Origin: Variovorax sp. IB41
GTDB lineage: Bacteria > Pseudomonadota > Gammaproteobacteria > Burkholderiales > Burkholderiaceae_C
Length of the DNA: 52,514 nt
Assembly (NCBI RefSeq): GCF_016405905.1
Contig: NZ_JAEFCB010000033.1
Location: 1 to 52,514, forward strand
Direction: 5' to 3'
The first letter of the stretch is position 1. Each line of letters opens with the position of its first letter. The notes beneath the pieces are model-generated. The model made no database searches. It saw only the letters and a list, made by a program, of their open reading frames with translations, and was not told the DNA's origin. The translations under genes and the position numbers were made by a program. Below are positions 24,600 to 32,605 of the stretch, in pieces.

Positions 24600-25394
24600 A
24601 TGGATTCCACGCTCGCCAAAGGTCTTGTCGCCATCGAATGGATGACGCGCCAGCAACGCCCCTGCCGCGTCACCGACCTGGCGCAGGCTTTCGGCATGGC
24701 GCGCAGCAACGCGCACCGCACGCTGCAGACGCTGGTCGATTGCGGCTGGGCCGTGCAGGACCCGGACACCAGCGCCTACCGGCCGAGCCTGCGCCTGTTC
24801 GAGCTGGGCGCCCTGGTGGCCGATGCGGCCGACGTCGGCGCGCTGCTGAGGCCGCACCTGGCGGCACTCGCGCAGCAGACGGGCGAGACCATCCACCTGG
24901 CGGTGCTCGACGGCGCCGAGATCGTCTACCTCGACAAGTTCGACAGCCCTCTGCCGGTGGCCGCCTACTCCCGCATCGGCGGCCGGGCCGCGGCCTACTG
25001 CGTGGCATCGGGCAAGGCGCTGCTGGCCGCGTCGGCGCCCACCGTGCCCGCGCTGCACGAGCGCTTCGGCACGCTGGCGGCCCACACGAAGAACAGCATC
25101 ACCGACTTCGATGCGCTCCTTCTCGAACTCGAACGCACGCGCGCCCGCGGCTACGCGGAGAACCGCGAGGAATGGCGCCTGGGCGTCTGCGGCCTGGGCG
25201 TGCCCGTGTTCAACGCGCGCGGCGAAGCGGTCGCGGCCGTCGGCATGAGCGTGCCCTCGATCCGCTTCGCGCGCACGCAGGCGCGGGGCCTGGCCGACCG
25301 TCTCATGGCCTGCGCGCGCGATGCGAGCGTGACGCTGGGCTACCGCGCGAGCGCGCTGCCGATATCCACCACAAAGAGAAGGAGACTCGAATGA
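24600..25394 (+). CDS. IclR-family regulator of the sulfoacetate (sau) operon
   Basis: 264 residues starting MDSTLAKGLVAIEWM at ATG 24600; an earlier in-frame start at 24516 would cover the operators. HTH about 20-70 (CRVTDLAQAFGMARSNAHRTLQTLV), then the IclR effector domain (GETIHLAVLDGAEIVYLDKFD ... YCVASGKALLAA). The stop overlaps the ATG of the Bug gene (ATGA), so regulator, receptor, sauS, sauT and exporter appear to be one transcript. A sulfoacetate-pathway metabolite is the likely inducer. Confidence 0.9.
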   Translation: MDSTLAKGLVAIEWMTRQQRPCRVTDLAQAFGMARSNAHRTLQTLVDCGWAVQDPDTSAYRPSLRLFELGALVADAADVGALLRPHLAALAQQTGETIHLAVLDGAEIVYLDKFDSPLPVAAYSRIGGRAAAYCVASGKALLAASAPTVPALHERFGTLAAHTKNSITDFDALLLELERTRARGYAENREEWRLGVCGLGVPVFNARGEAVAAVGMSVPSIRFARTQARGLADRLMACARDASVTLGYRASALPISTTKRRRLE

Positions 25395-26389
25395 CCCCGT
25401 TCCTCGCCCCCTGGCTGCGCGCCGGGCTGCTGGCCACCGCATTGCTCTCGACGCTGGCCGCGCCCTTCGCAGCGCAAGCCCAGAGCGGCAGCGACTACCC
25501 GAACAAGCCGATCCGGCTGATCGTGCCCTACCCGCCCGGCGGCGGCACCGACGTGATCGCGCGCATCGTGCAGGAGCGCTTCTCCACGCTGCTGGGCCAG
25601 CAGGTGCTGATCGACAACCGCGGCGGCGCGGCCGGCTCCATCGGCACCGAAGTCGTGGCCAAGTCCGCGCCCGACGGCTACACGGTGCTCTTCACGCTCT
25701 CCTCGCACACCATCAACCCGGCCATCTACACCAAGCTGAGCTTCGACACCGCGAAAGACTTCGCGCCGGTCGGCCTCGTGGCCTCGCTGCCGCAGATCCT
25801 GGTGGCCAACAACCAGTTCGCGCCCAACACCGTGGCCGAACTCGTGGCGCTGGCCAAGGCCAAGCCCGACAGCATTTCCTTCGCCTCGGTGGGCAACGGC
25901 TCGCCCGGGCACCTGGCGGGCGAGCTCCTGAAGCTGCGCACCGGCACGCAGATGACGCACATCCCCTACCGCGGCGGCGGCCCGGCCGTGACCGACGTGA
26001 TGGGCGGGCAGGTGCCGCTCCTGTGGGTGTCGATTCCCGCGGCCGCGCAGTTCGTGAAGGCCGGCAAGCTCAAGGCGCTCGCGGTCTCCACCACCAAGCG
26101 CAGCGCCGCCTTCCCCGACGTGCCGACGATGCAGGAGGCCGGCATTCCCGACTTCGACGTGGACTCGTGGTACGCCGTGTTCGTGCCCGCCAAGACACCG
26201 CAGCCGGCCATCGACAAGCTCAACCGCGTGATCAACACCGTGGTGAAAGAGCCCGAGATCCGCGAGAAGCTGCTGGCGCAAGGCAGCGAAGGCGTGGGCG
26301 GCACGCCCGAGCAACTGGGCAAGGTCGTGACGACCGAGCTCGTGCGCTGGCAGAAGCTCGCGAAAGAAGCCCACATCAAAGTCGACTGA
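25391..26389 (+). CDS. TTT-family (Bug) binding protein, putative sulfoacetate receptor
   Basis: 332 residues with a Sec signal peptide (cut near AQA, residue 30) and Bug motifs DYPNKPIRLIVPYPPGGGTDV and HIPYRGGGPAVTDVMGGQVPLLW. Translationally coupled to the IclR gene and followed by sauS, so sulfoacetate is the inferred ligand. As with the other two Bug proteins in this window, no membrane subunits are adjacent. Confidence 0.9.
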   Translation: MTPFLAPWLRAGLLATALLSTLAAPFAAQAQSGSDYPNKPIRLIVPYPPGGGTDVIARIVQERFSTLLGQQVLIDNRGGAAGSIGTEVVAKSAPDGYTVLFTLSSHTINPAIYTKLSFDTAKDFAPVGLVASLPQILVANNQFAPNTVAELVALAKAKPDSISFASVGNGSPGHLAGELLKLRTGTQMTHIPYRGGGPAVTDVMGGQVPLLWVSIPAAAQFVKAGKLKALAVSTTKRSAAFPDVPTMQEAGIPDFDVDSWYAVFVPAKTPQPAIDKLNRVINTVVKEPEIREKLLAQGSEGVGGTPEQLGKVVTTELVRWQKLAKEAHIKVD

Positions 26390-26426
26390 CCGACATAGAC
26401 AGACAAGCAGACAGACAGACAGCCCC
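26390..26426 (+). repeat. Short tetranucleotide repeat in the sauS leader
   Basis: The 37-bp gap before sauS consists largely of CAGA units (GACAGACAAGCAGACAGACAGACAG) and ends CCCC-ATG. No Shine-Dalgarno sequence is visible, so this tract occupies the place of the ribosome binding site. Confidence 0.75.
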
Positions 26427-27866
26427 ATGGAAAACGCAGCCCCCTCTTCCTCCCCCATCGCCGAACTCGTGGCGCGCGCACGCGCCGCGCAGCGCATCTA
26501 CGAAACCTGGTCGCAGGAACAGGTCGACACCGCCGTGGTCGCGGCCGGCTGGGCCATCATCGAGCCGGCGCGCAACCGCGAGCTGGCCGAGTTGGCCGTG
26601 GCCGACACCGGCGTGGGCAATGTCGAGGACAAGGTCCGCAAGAACTACCGCAAGACCTTCGGCCTGCTGCGCGACCTGCACGGCGCGCGCTCGGTCGGCG
26701 TGATCGGCGAAGACCCGGCGCGCGGCATCGTGGAAATCGCGCGGCCCGTGGGCGTGGTGTGCGCGGTCACGCCCTCGACCAACCCGGGCGCGACGCCGGC
26801 CAACAAGATCATCAATGCGCTCAAGGGCCGCAACGCGGTCATCGTCGCGCCCTCGCCCAAGGGCTGGTCGACGGCGGCGCGGCTCATCGAGTTCATCCAC
26901 GCGGAGTTCGACCGCATCGGCGCGCCGCGCGACCTGGTGCAACTGCTGCCGCTGCCGATCAACAAGCAGGCGACGGCCGAGCTGATGCGCCTGTGCGACC
27001 TCGTGGTGGCGACCGGCTCGCAGGCCAACGTGCGCGCCGCGTACGCGAGCGGCACGCCGGCCTTCGGCGTGGGCGCGGGCAACGTGGCGGGCATCGTCGA
27101 TGAAACGGCCGACGTGAACGCGGCGGCCGAGCGCATCGTGCGCTCCAAGACCTTCGACAACGCGACCAGTTGCTCGTCGGAGAACAGCCTGGTGATCGTC
27201 GATGCGGTGCGCGCCTCGATGCTCGCCGCGCTCAAGGACCGCGGTGCGGTGATGCTCGCGGCCGCGCAGAAGGCCACGCTGCAATCGCTGATGTGGCCCG
27301 AGGGCAAGCTCTCGGCCGCCGTCATCGGCCAGTCGGCGCGCACGATCGCGGAGCGCGCCGCAGAACTCGATGGCGCCAACCGCGATGGCTGGCTCGCCAT
27401 CGCGGCCACCGACCCGCGCATCCTCATGGTGGCCGAAGACGGCGTGGGCCACGACCACCCGTACTCGGGCGAAAAACTCAGCCCCGTGCTCGCCATCTAC
27501 GCCGCACGCGACTTCGATGAAGCCGCAGCCACGGTCGAGCGCATCTACGCCTACGAGGGCGCGGGCCACTCGGTCGGCCTGCACAGCGCCGTGCCCGAAC
27601 GCGCGACGGTGCTGGGCCTCACGCTCCCGGTGTCGCGCGTGATCGTCGACCAGGCGCACTGCATCGCCACCGGCGGCAGCTTCGACAACGGCCTGCCCTT
27701 CTCGCTCTCGATGGGCTGCGGCACCTGGGGCAAGAACAACTTCTCCGACAACATGAACTACCGGCACTACCTGAACATCACGCGCGTGTCGCGGCCGATT
27801 CCGGAGAGGGTGCCGAGCGAGGACGAAATCTTCGGCGCGTACTTCGCCCGGCACGGAGCGAAATGA
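26427..27866 (+). CDS. sauS: CoA-acylating sulfoacetaldehyde dehydrogenase (SauS-like)
   Basis: 479 residues of the aldehyde dehydrogenase superfamily, acylating branch: ARPVGVVCAVTPSTNPGATPANKIINALKGRN-type N-terminal region (split here for brevity) and catalytic Cys in NATSCSSENS (about residue 250). SauS interconverts sulfoacetyl-CoA and sulfoacetaldehyde with NADP(H). It is followed by an acyl-CoA synthetase that overlaps it by ATGA, as expected for the sulfoacetate pathway known from Cupriavidus necator H16. Without context it would be an acetaldehyde or succinate-semialdehyde dehydrogenase (acylating). Confidence 0.83.
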   Translation: MENAAPSSSPIAELVARARAAQRIYETWSQEQVDTAVVAAGWAIIEPARNRELAELAVADTGVGNVEDKVRKNYRKTFGLLRDLHGARSVGVIGEDPARGIVEIARPVGVVCAVTPSTNPGATPANKIINALKGRNAVIVAPSPKGWSTAARLIEFIHAEFDRIGAPRDLVQLLPLPINKQATAELMRLCDLVVATGSQANVRAAYASGTPAFGVGAGNVAGIVDETADVNAAAERIVRSKTFDNATSCSSENSLVIVDAVRASMLAALKDRGAVMLAAAQKATLQSLMWPEGKLSAAVIGQSARTIAERAAELDGANRDGWLAIAATDPRILMVAEDGVGHDHPYSGEKLSPVLAIYAARDFDEAAATVERIYAYEGAGHSVGLHSAVPERATVLGLTLPVSRVIVDQAHCIATGGSFDNGLPFSLSMGCGTWGKNNFSDNMNYRHYLNITRVSRPIPERVPSEDEIFGAYFARHGAK

Positions 27867-29389
27867 GCGGCGAGACGGCCTCGGCCTCCACCGTCCATGC
27901 GCTGATCGAGCGCCAGGCGGCGCTGCAGCCGCACGCGGTGTACGCCCGCAGCACCGAGAGCGAGCGCCACGTCACTTACGGCGAACTCGCGCGCGGCTGC
28001 CGTCGCGTGGCGGGTGTGCTGGCGCGGCACGGCGCAACGCCCGGCGAGACGGTTTCCGTCGTCATGCCCAACGGCCTGCAGACGCTGCGCCTGCTACTGG
28101 GCGCGATGCACGCGGGCTACTGCGTGAACCCGGTCAACCTGCTGTCGCAGCCCGAGCAGATGCGCTACGTGCTCGCGCACTCCGACTGCCGCGTGGTCTG
28201 CGTGGCGCCCGAGTGGGAAGCGCGTGTGCGCGAGTTGGTGCAGGCCTTCGAGCGCCCGGTGACGGTGATCGTGGTCGATCCGGAAGCCGAGACGCTGCCC
28301 GGCGAAACCGACGCCACGGTCGATGCGTCGCCGCCGGCACCCGATGCCGTCGCGCTGCTGATGTACACCTCCGGCACCACCGGCATGCCCAAGGGCGTGA
28401 TGCTCTCGCAGCGCAACCTCGCGGCCAATGCGCACGCCATCAGCGCCGAGCACGCGCTCAAGCCCGCGGACCGCGTGCTCGCGGTGCTGCCGCTCTATCA
28501 CATCAATGCCTTCGCCGTGACCATGCTCGCGCCGCTCGCGCACGGCGGCAGCCTTGCGATGCCGCCGAAGTTCTCGGCTGGCCGCTTCTGGGAACAGGCG
28601 ACGCTCACGCAGTGCAGCTGGATCAACGTGGTGCCCACGATGATCTCGTACCTGCTCGAAGGCACGAAGCCGCCGCTCGCGCAGACGCTGGCCATCCGCT
28701 TCTGCCGCTCGGCCTCGGCGGCGCTGCCGCCCGAGCACCACCGCGCGTTCGAGCAGATGTTCGGCATCGGCATCGTCGAGACCATGGGCCTGACCGAAAC
28801 GGCCGCGCCCTCGTTCTCCAACCCCATGGACCCGGCCGCGCGCAAGCTCGGATCGGTGGGCCGTGCCTCGGGCTGCATGGCCGGCGTGGTCGATGCGCAG
28901 CTGGCGGCCGTGCCCGACGGCACGACCGGCGAACTGGTGATCCGCGGGCCGAACGTGATGCTCGGCTACTACAAGAACGACGAAGCCACGCGCGCGAGCT
29001 TCACGCCCGACGGGTGGCTGCGCACCGGCGACCTCGGCCACCGCGATGCGGACGGCTTCTTCTTCGTCACCGGCCGCATCAAGGAGCTGATCATCAAGGG
29101 CGGCGAGAACATCGCCCCGCGCGAGGTCGACGAGGCGCTGCTGCAGCACCCCGCCGTGCTGGAGGCCGCGGCCGTGGGCGTGCCCGACCGCCACTACGGC
29201 CAGGAGATCGGCGTGTGCATCGTGCTGCGCGAAGGCTGCGCCTGCACCGAGGACGAGCTGCGCGCCTTCAGCGCCACCGCGCTCGGCCGCTACAAGACGC
29301 CGGGCCACTACCGCTTCGTCACCGACCTGCCGCGCGGGCCTTCGGGCAAGGTGCAGCGCCTGAAGCTGCTGCCGCTCTTCGAGGGATGA
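27863..29389 (+). CDS. sauT: AMP-forming acyl-CoA synthetase, putative sulfoacetate-CoA ligase (SauT-like)
   Basis: 508 residues of the ANL superfamily: P-loop-like LMYTSGTTGMPKG (about 167-179), A5-type motif GLTETAAP (about 311), GWLRTGD and the C-terminal hinge/lysine region GRIKELIIKGGENIAPREVDE with the catalytic Lys in GKVQRLK. It would activate sulfoacetate with ATP and CoA to sulfoacetyl-CoA for SauS. Both its start and its stop overlap neighbours by ATGA (sauS and the exporter), so translation of the three genes is coupled. Confidence 0.83.
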   Translation: MSGETASASTVHALIERQAALQPHAVYARSTESERHVTYGELARGCRRVAGVLARHGATPGETVSVVMPNGLQTLRLLLGAMHAGYCVNPVNLLSQPEQMRYVLAHSDCRVVCVAPEWEARVRELVQAFERPVTVIVVDPEAETLPGETDATVDASPPAPDAVALLMYTSGTTGMPKGVMLSQRNLAANAHAISAEHALKPADRVLAVLPLYHINAFAVTMLAPLAHGGSLAMPPKFSAGRFWEQATLTQCSWINVVPTMISYLLEGTKPPLAQTLAIRFCRSASAALPPEHHRAFEQMFGIGIVETMGLTETAAPSFSNPMDPAARKLGSVGRASGCMAGVVDAQLAAVPDGTTGELVIRGPNVMLGYYKNDEATRASFTPDGWLRTGDLGHRDADGFFFVTGRIKELIIKGGENIAPREVDEALLQHPAVLEAAAVGVPDRHYGQEIGVCIVLREGCACTEDELRAFSATALGRYKTPGHYRFVTDLPRGPSGKVQRLKLLPLFEG

Positions 29390-30183
29390 CGGCGGCTGAG
29401 TTGCTCGTGCCGCCGCTCGCGCCGGCCCTGCTTGCCTACAGCCTGTGTGTGGTGTTCGCAGCCGGCATCGTGCGCGGCTTCGCGGGCTTCGGTTTCTCGG
29501 CGATCACGGTGGCGGGCCTGTCGCTGGTGGTGTCGCCCGCGCTCGTGGTGCCGGCCATCTTCATGCTCGAAATTCTCGCGAGCCTGAGCCAGCTGCGCGG
29601 CATCGCGCGCGATGTCGACATGCCCTGGCTCAGCTGGCTGATGGTGGGCAACCTCCTTTGCATTCCGCTCGGCGTGGCGCTGCTTGCATGGCTGCCCGAG
29701 ACGCCGCTGCGCCTTCTGATCGGCGCGCTGCTGATGGCCGCTGCGCTGCTGCTGCGCGGCGGCGCGCACGTCACGCTCGTGCCCACGCGCGGCGTGCGGC
29801 TCGCGGCGGGGCTGGCCTCGGGCTTCATCAACGGCGTGGCGGCCATCGGCGGCATCGCCATCGCGGTGCTGCTGAGCACCGCGAAGATGGCGCCCGCCGC
29901 GCTGCGCGCGACGCTCATCGCGCTGCTGCTGTTCAGCGACGTGGTGTCGCTCGTCGCCGCCGCGCTCATGCCTTCGTCCGCGCATGGATCGGGCAACCTG
30001 CTGGGGCCGAACACGCTCAAGTGGGCGGTGTGGCTCGCGCCCGCGATGCTCGCGGGGATCTGGTGGGGGCAGCGCTCGTTCAAGGGCGTGTCGCCCGAGC
30101 AGTTCAGGAAGCACGTGCTGAACCTGCTGATCGCGCTGGCCACCGTGAGCGTGCTGCGCTCGCTCCTGAGCCTGCTGGGCTGA
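29386..30183 (+). CDS. TauE/SafE family (TSUP) sulfite or sulfonate exporter
   Basis: 265 residues with seven to eight predicted transmembrane helices; the N-terminal repeat carries the family's glycine-rich IVRGFAGFGFSAI. TSUP proteins next to sulfonate-degradation genes are believed to move sulfite or sulfonates across the inner membrane. The ATG overlaps the sauT stop. It may remove sulfite when SoeABC is saturated, or it may act in sulfoacetate uptake, since no other permease is in the operon. Confidence 0.86.
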   Translation: MTAAELLVPPLAPALLAYSLCVVFAAGIVRGFAGFGFSAITVAGLSLVVSPALVVPAIFMLEILASLSQLRGIARDVDMPWLSWLMVGNLLCIPLGVALLAWLPETPLRLLIGALLMAAALLLRGGAHVTLVPTRGVRLAAGLASGFINGVAAIGGIAIAVLLSTAKMAPAALRATLIALLLFSDVVSLVAAALMPSSAHGSGNLLGPNTLKWAVWLAPAMLAGIWWGQRSFKGVSPEQFRKHVLNLLIALATVSVLRSLLSLLG

Positions 30184-30283
30184 CTGCGGCAGGCGCGCGC
30201 CCTTCTTGCGCCCCGCTTTCGGCGCGGGCCTTCGGGCGGCGCGACGCCAGCGCCGGCATCGCCCGGGCTATGCTCGGCGCCAC

Positions 30284-31210
30284 ATGCCGCAGTCCGACAC
30301 CTCCGCATCCTCGCCCTGGCGCGCCGCACTGGCCATCGGCGCGCTGGCCCTGTGGCTCGCGGTGCCCGCCAGCGCGTCGGCCGCAGCGTGCCTGGACACC
30401 GCCACCAACGTTCCACCACCCTCCCGCGCGCTCGCGATGGCCGCCTTCGCCCAGCAGGAGCACCAGGCCTTCGGCGCGCAGACCATGGACGCCGAGGGCC
30501 GCCTCACCTACGCAGGCGCCTGGGAGGCCGAGGACTTCCGCGCCACCGCACAAGACCTCGCGCCCTGGCAGCGCGTGCTCGGCTACTGGAAGGCGACCGG
30601 CGTGCGCCTTCGCGGCACCGACCCCGATGCGGCACCCGACGCATCGGAGCCGCAGTCCATCGACGCCGCATTGAGCCGCGCCGCAGTGATCGATGCGCCG
30701 TGGTCCGCCGCCTTCATCAGCTGGCTCGCGCAGCGCGCCGGCCTCGGTGCGGACGAATTCGTTTTCTCCGAAGCGCATGCGGACTACGCGGGTGCCGCGT
30801 GGCGCGCCGGCATCGAGGAAGCGGCAGGCCGCGCGACCCGCTACGCGATGCGCGCCTGCGACCTCATGCGCACGCCGCCGCGCGTGGGCGACCTCGTCTG
30901 CCAGGCGCGCGGCACCGGCGCGGGCTACGACACCTTCGAGCGCATCGGCGAGGTGCTGGCCGCGCGCCCCACGGGCGGCGAGGCGCTGCCCATGCATTGC
31001 GATGTGGTGGTGGGCGTGGATGCCACGGGCTTCGACACCGTGGGCGGCAACGTGATCCAGTCGGTCACCCTGCGGCGCCTGGCGTTCGCGCCCGGCACGC
31101 GGCTGCTGGATCCGAGCTACCGGCCCGAGGGATGCACGCCCGGCGCGGCCGGCTGCATCGACCGCCACATGAGCCGCCAGCCGTGGTCGCTGTTGCTGCA
31201 GTGGCGTTGA
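30284..31210 (+). CDS. DUF2272 domain-containing protein
   Basis: 308 residues from ATG 30284 (an in-frame start at 30206 would add a basic, non-family tail). An N-terminal hydrophobic segment (ALAIGALALWLAVPASASAAAC) is a signal peptide or lipoprotein-like anchor with Cys near 35, followed by a DUF2272 region. The WSAAFISWLAQRAGL stretch and PRVGDLVCQAR resemble CHAP-like cell-wall hydrolase domains. The function is unknown. Codon use matches the surrounding chromosome and it is not obviously part of the sulfonate operon. Confidence 0.78.
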   Translation: MPQSDTSASSPWRAALAIGALALWLAVPASASAAACLDTATNVPPPSRALAMAAFAQQEHQAFGAQTMDAEGRLTYAGAWEAEDFRATAQDLAPWQRVLGYWKATGVRLRGTDPDAAPDASEPQSIDAALSRAAVIDAPWSAAFISWLAQRAGLGADEFVFSEAHADYAGAAWRAGIEEAAGRATRYAMRACDLMRTPPRVGDLVCQARGTGAGYDTFERIGEVLAARPTGGEALPMHCDVVVGVDATGFDTVGGNVIQSVTLRRLAFAPGTRLLDPSYRPEGCTPGAAGCIDRHMSRQPWSLLLQWR

Positions 31211-31235
31211 GGAACTGGGGGGCTGAGGACTGGCC

Positions 31236-31484
31236 TCAGCGGTAGTACGCCTCGACCGTGCCCTTGAGTTTGAGCAGCAGCGGGTAGCCCTTGCGGTCCA
31301 CCGCCTTGCCTGCCGGCACCTTGATCCAGCCTTCGCTGATGCAGTACTCCTCCACGTCCAGCCGCTCCTTGCCGTTGAAGCGGATGCCGATGGGGAATTC
31401 GAAGACGGCCGCCACGTGGTGCGGGCTGCGCGCATCGGTGCAGAGACGGTCGGGAAGGGGCGGACGGGTTGTTTCTTCGGTCAT
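31236..31484 (-). CDS. DUF3297 family protein
   Basis: 82 residues starting MTEETTRPPLPDRL at ATG 31484; the longer reading frame upstream is a shadow of the RNase H gene. The conserved core is PHHVAAVFEFPIGIRFNGKERLDVEEYC, ending EAYYR. It is a small soluble protein widespread in proteobacteria and of unknown role. Confidence 0.82.
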   Translation of the reverse strand: MTEETTRPPLPDRLCTDARSPHHVAAVFEFPIGIRFNGKERLDVEEYCISEGWIKVPAGKAVDRKGYPLLLKLKGTVEAYYR

Positions 31485-31554
31485 GGGAGTCTGTGGTTCG
31501 GGAACGACCCGAATGATAAGGACCTCGGTACCGGCGGCTTTTTTACGCCGCTTT

Positions 31555-32028
31555 TTAAAGCCGCTTTTTCCAGGGCTTGGGCGGCGGCTTCGGCCCCGCA
31601 CCGAGGGCGGCGCGCGCGAGCGCATCGGCCTCGCCATTGCGATGGCGCGGAATCCATTGCACGCGGGCTTCGTCGAACGTGCCGAGCAGTGCGCGCGCGT
31701 CGTCGTAGAGCGGCGCCAGCCGCGCGATCGGCCGCGCATCGGCCGCGCCGAGCTGCTCGACCAGGATGCTGTTGTCGCTGTACGCCAGCACGGCGCTGGC
31801 GCCGCGGTCGCGCGCTTCCTGCAGCGCGAGCGTGAGCGCGCGCAGCTCGGCTTCGTTGTTGCACCCGGTCGTGTGCGTGGCCAGCGACAGCGTGTGACGC
31901 GTGCCGTCGGGCTGCGTGATGACCGCGCCGATGCCCATGCGGCCCGGGTTGGGCATGGCGCTGCCGTCGCAATGGATGGTCCAGTGGCGCGGGTGTACGG
32001 ACGCTGCGGCAGGCGCGGGAAGGGTCAT
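31555..32028 (-). CDS. RNase H-like (type I) protein
   Basis: 157 residues from ATG 32028. The RNase H active-site carboxylates are in place: Asp in CDGSAMPNPG (about 20), Glu in CNNEAEL (about 59), Asp in AYSDNSILV (about 84) and Asp in RHRNGEADALAR with the preceding His. It should hydrolyse RNA in RNA-DNA hybrids. It ends in a basic, proline-rich tail (PKPPPKPWKKRL), so it may differ from canonical RnhA in partner binding. Confidence 0.86.
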   Translation of the reverse strand: MTLPAPAAASVHPRHWTIHCDGSAMPNPGRMGIGAVITQPDGTRHTLSLATHTTGCNNEAELRALTLALQEARDRGASAVLAYSDNSILVEQLGAADARPIARLAPLYDDARALLGTFDEARVQWIPRHRNGEADALARAALGAGPKPPPKPWKKRL

Positions 32029-32063
32029 GGAATGGGAAGCGTGGCCTCTCGGCCTGCCGGTCT

Positions 32064-32507
32064 TCAGCAGTTGCCGCGCTTGATGCCCGCGAGGTTCTGG
32101 CACGGCCGCTGCCCGGGCGGCGGCCCCGGATCGCTCACGCGGGGCGGACGGTTGGCGTGGCGCTGCGGTCCGTCGTAGTAAGGATCGGGCCCGAGGATGT
32201 ACACCGGCGGGTCGGTCGGCGGCGCCTCGGCGACGGGGTTGCGCGGGATGATGGCCGGGCCCGACGGCGCGGTGACCGGCGGTGGCGTGTAGGTCGGCTG
32301 CCGAGACGCCTCGGCCTGCGGCCTCGGCATGGGAACCGGCGGCGGCGGCGTCTCGTCGATCGCCACCTGCCGCGACTGCTTGCTGTCCGACGGGCACTTG
32401 CCGTCGGTGTACGAGATCTTCCCGTTGGCATCGGTGCAACGCACCACGTCCGCATTCGCGGCCAGCGCGGCGAACAGGAGCGGGATGAGGACGAGGGAGG
32501 TGCGCAT
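32064..32507 (-). CDS. DUF4124 domain-containing exported protein
   Basis: 147 residues: signal peptide (MRTSLVLIPLLFAALAANA), the DUF4124 core DVVRCTDANGKISYTDGKCP with two conserved cysteines, then a long proline-rich low-complexity region and a C-terminal CQNLAGIKRGNC with two further cysteines. It is likely periplasmic; the role is unknown. Confidence 0.84.
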   Translation of the reverse strand: MRTSLVLIPLLFAALAANADVVRCTDANGKISYTDGKCPSDSKQSRQVAIDETPPPPVPMPRPQAEASRQPTYTPPPVTAPSGPAIIPRNPVAEAPPTDPPVYILGPDPYYDGPQRHANRPPRVSDPGPPPGQRPCQNLAGIKRGNC

Positions 32508-32605
32508 GAGGCGGTTCTAACAGATTGCGCGCTATTTCCCAATCGGCGGCGGCGCTGTCGTATCGTTGCGGGTGCTGCGATTTTCGCCCTCCCCCCACGC
32601 CCGCC

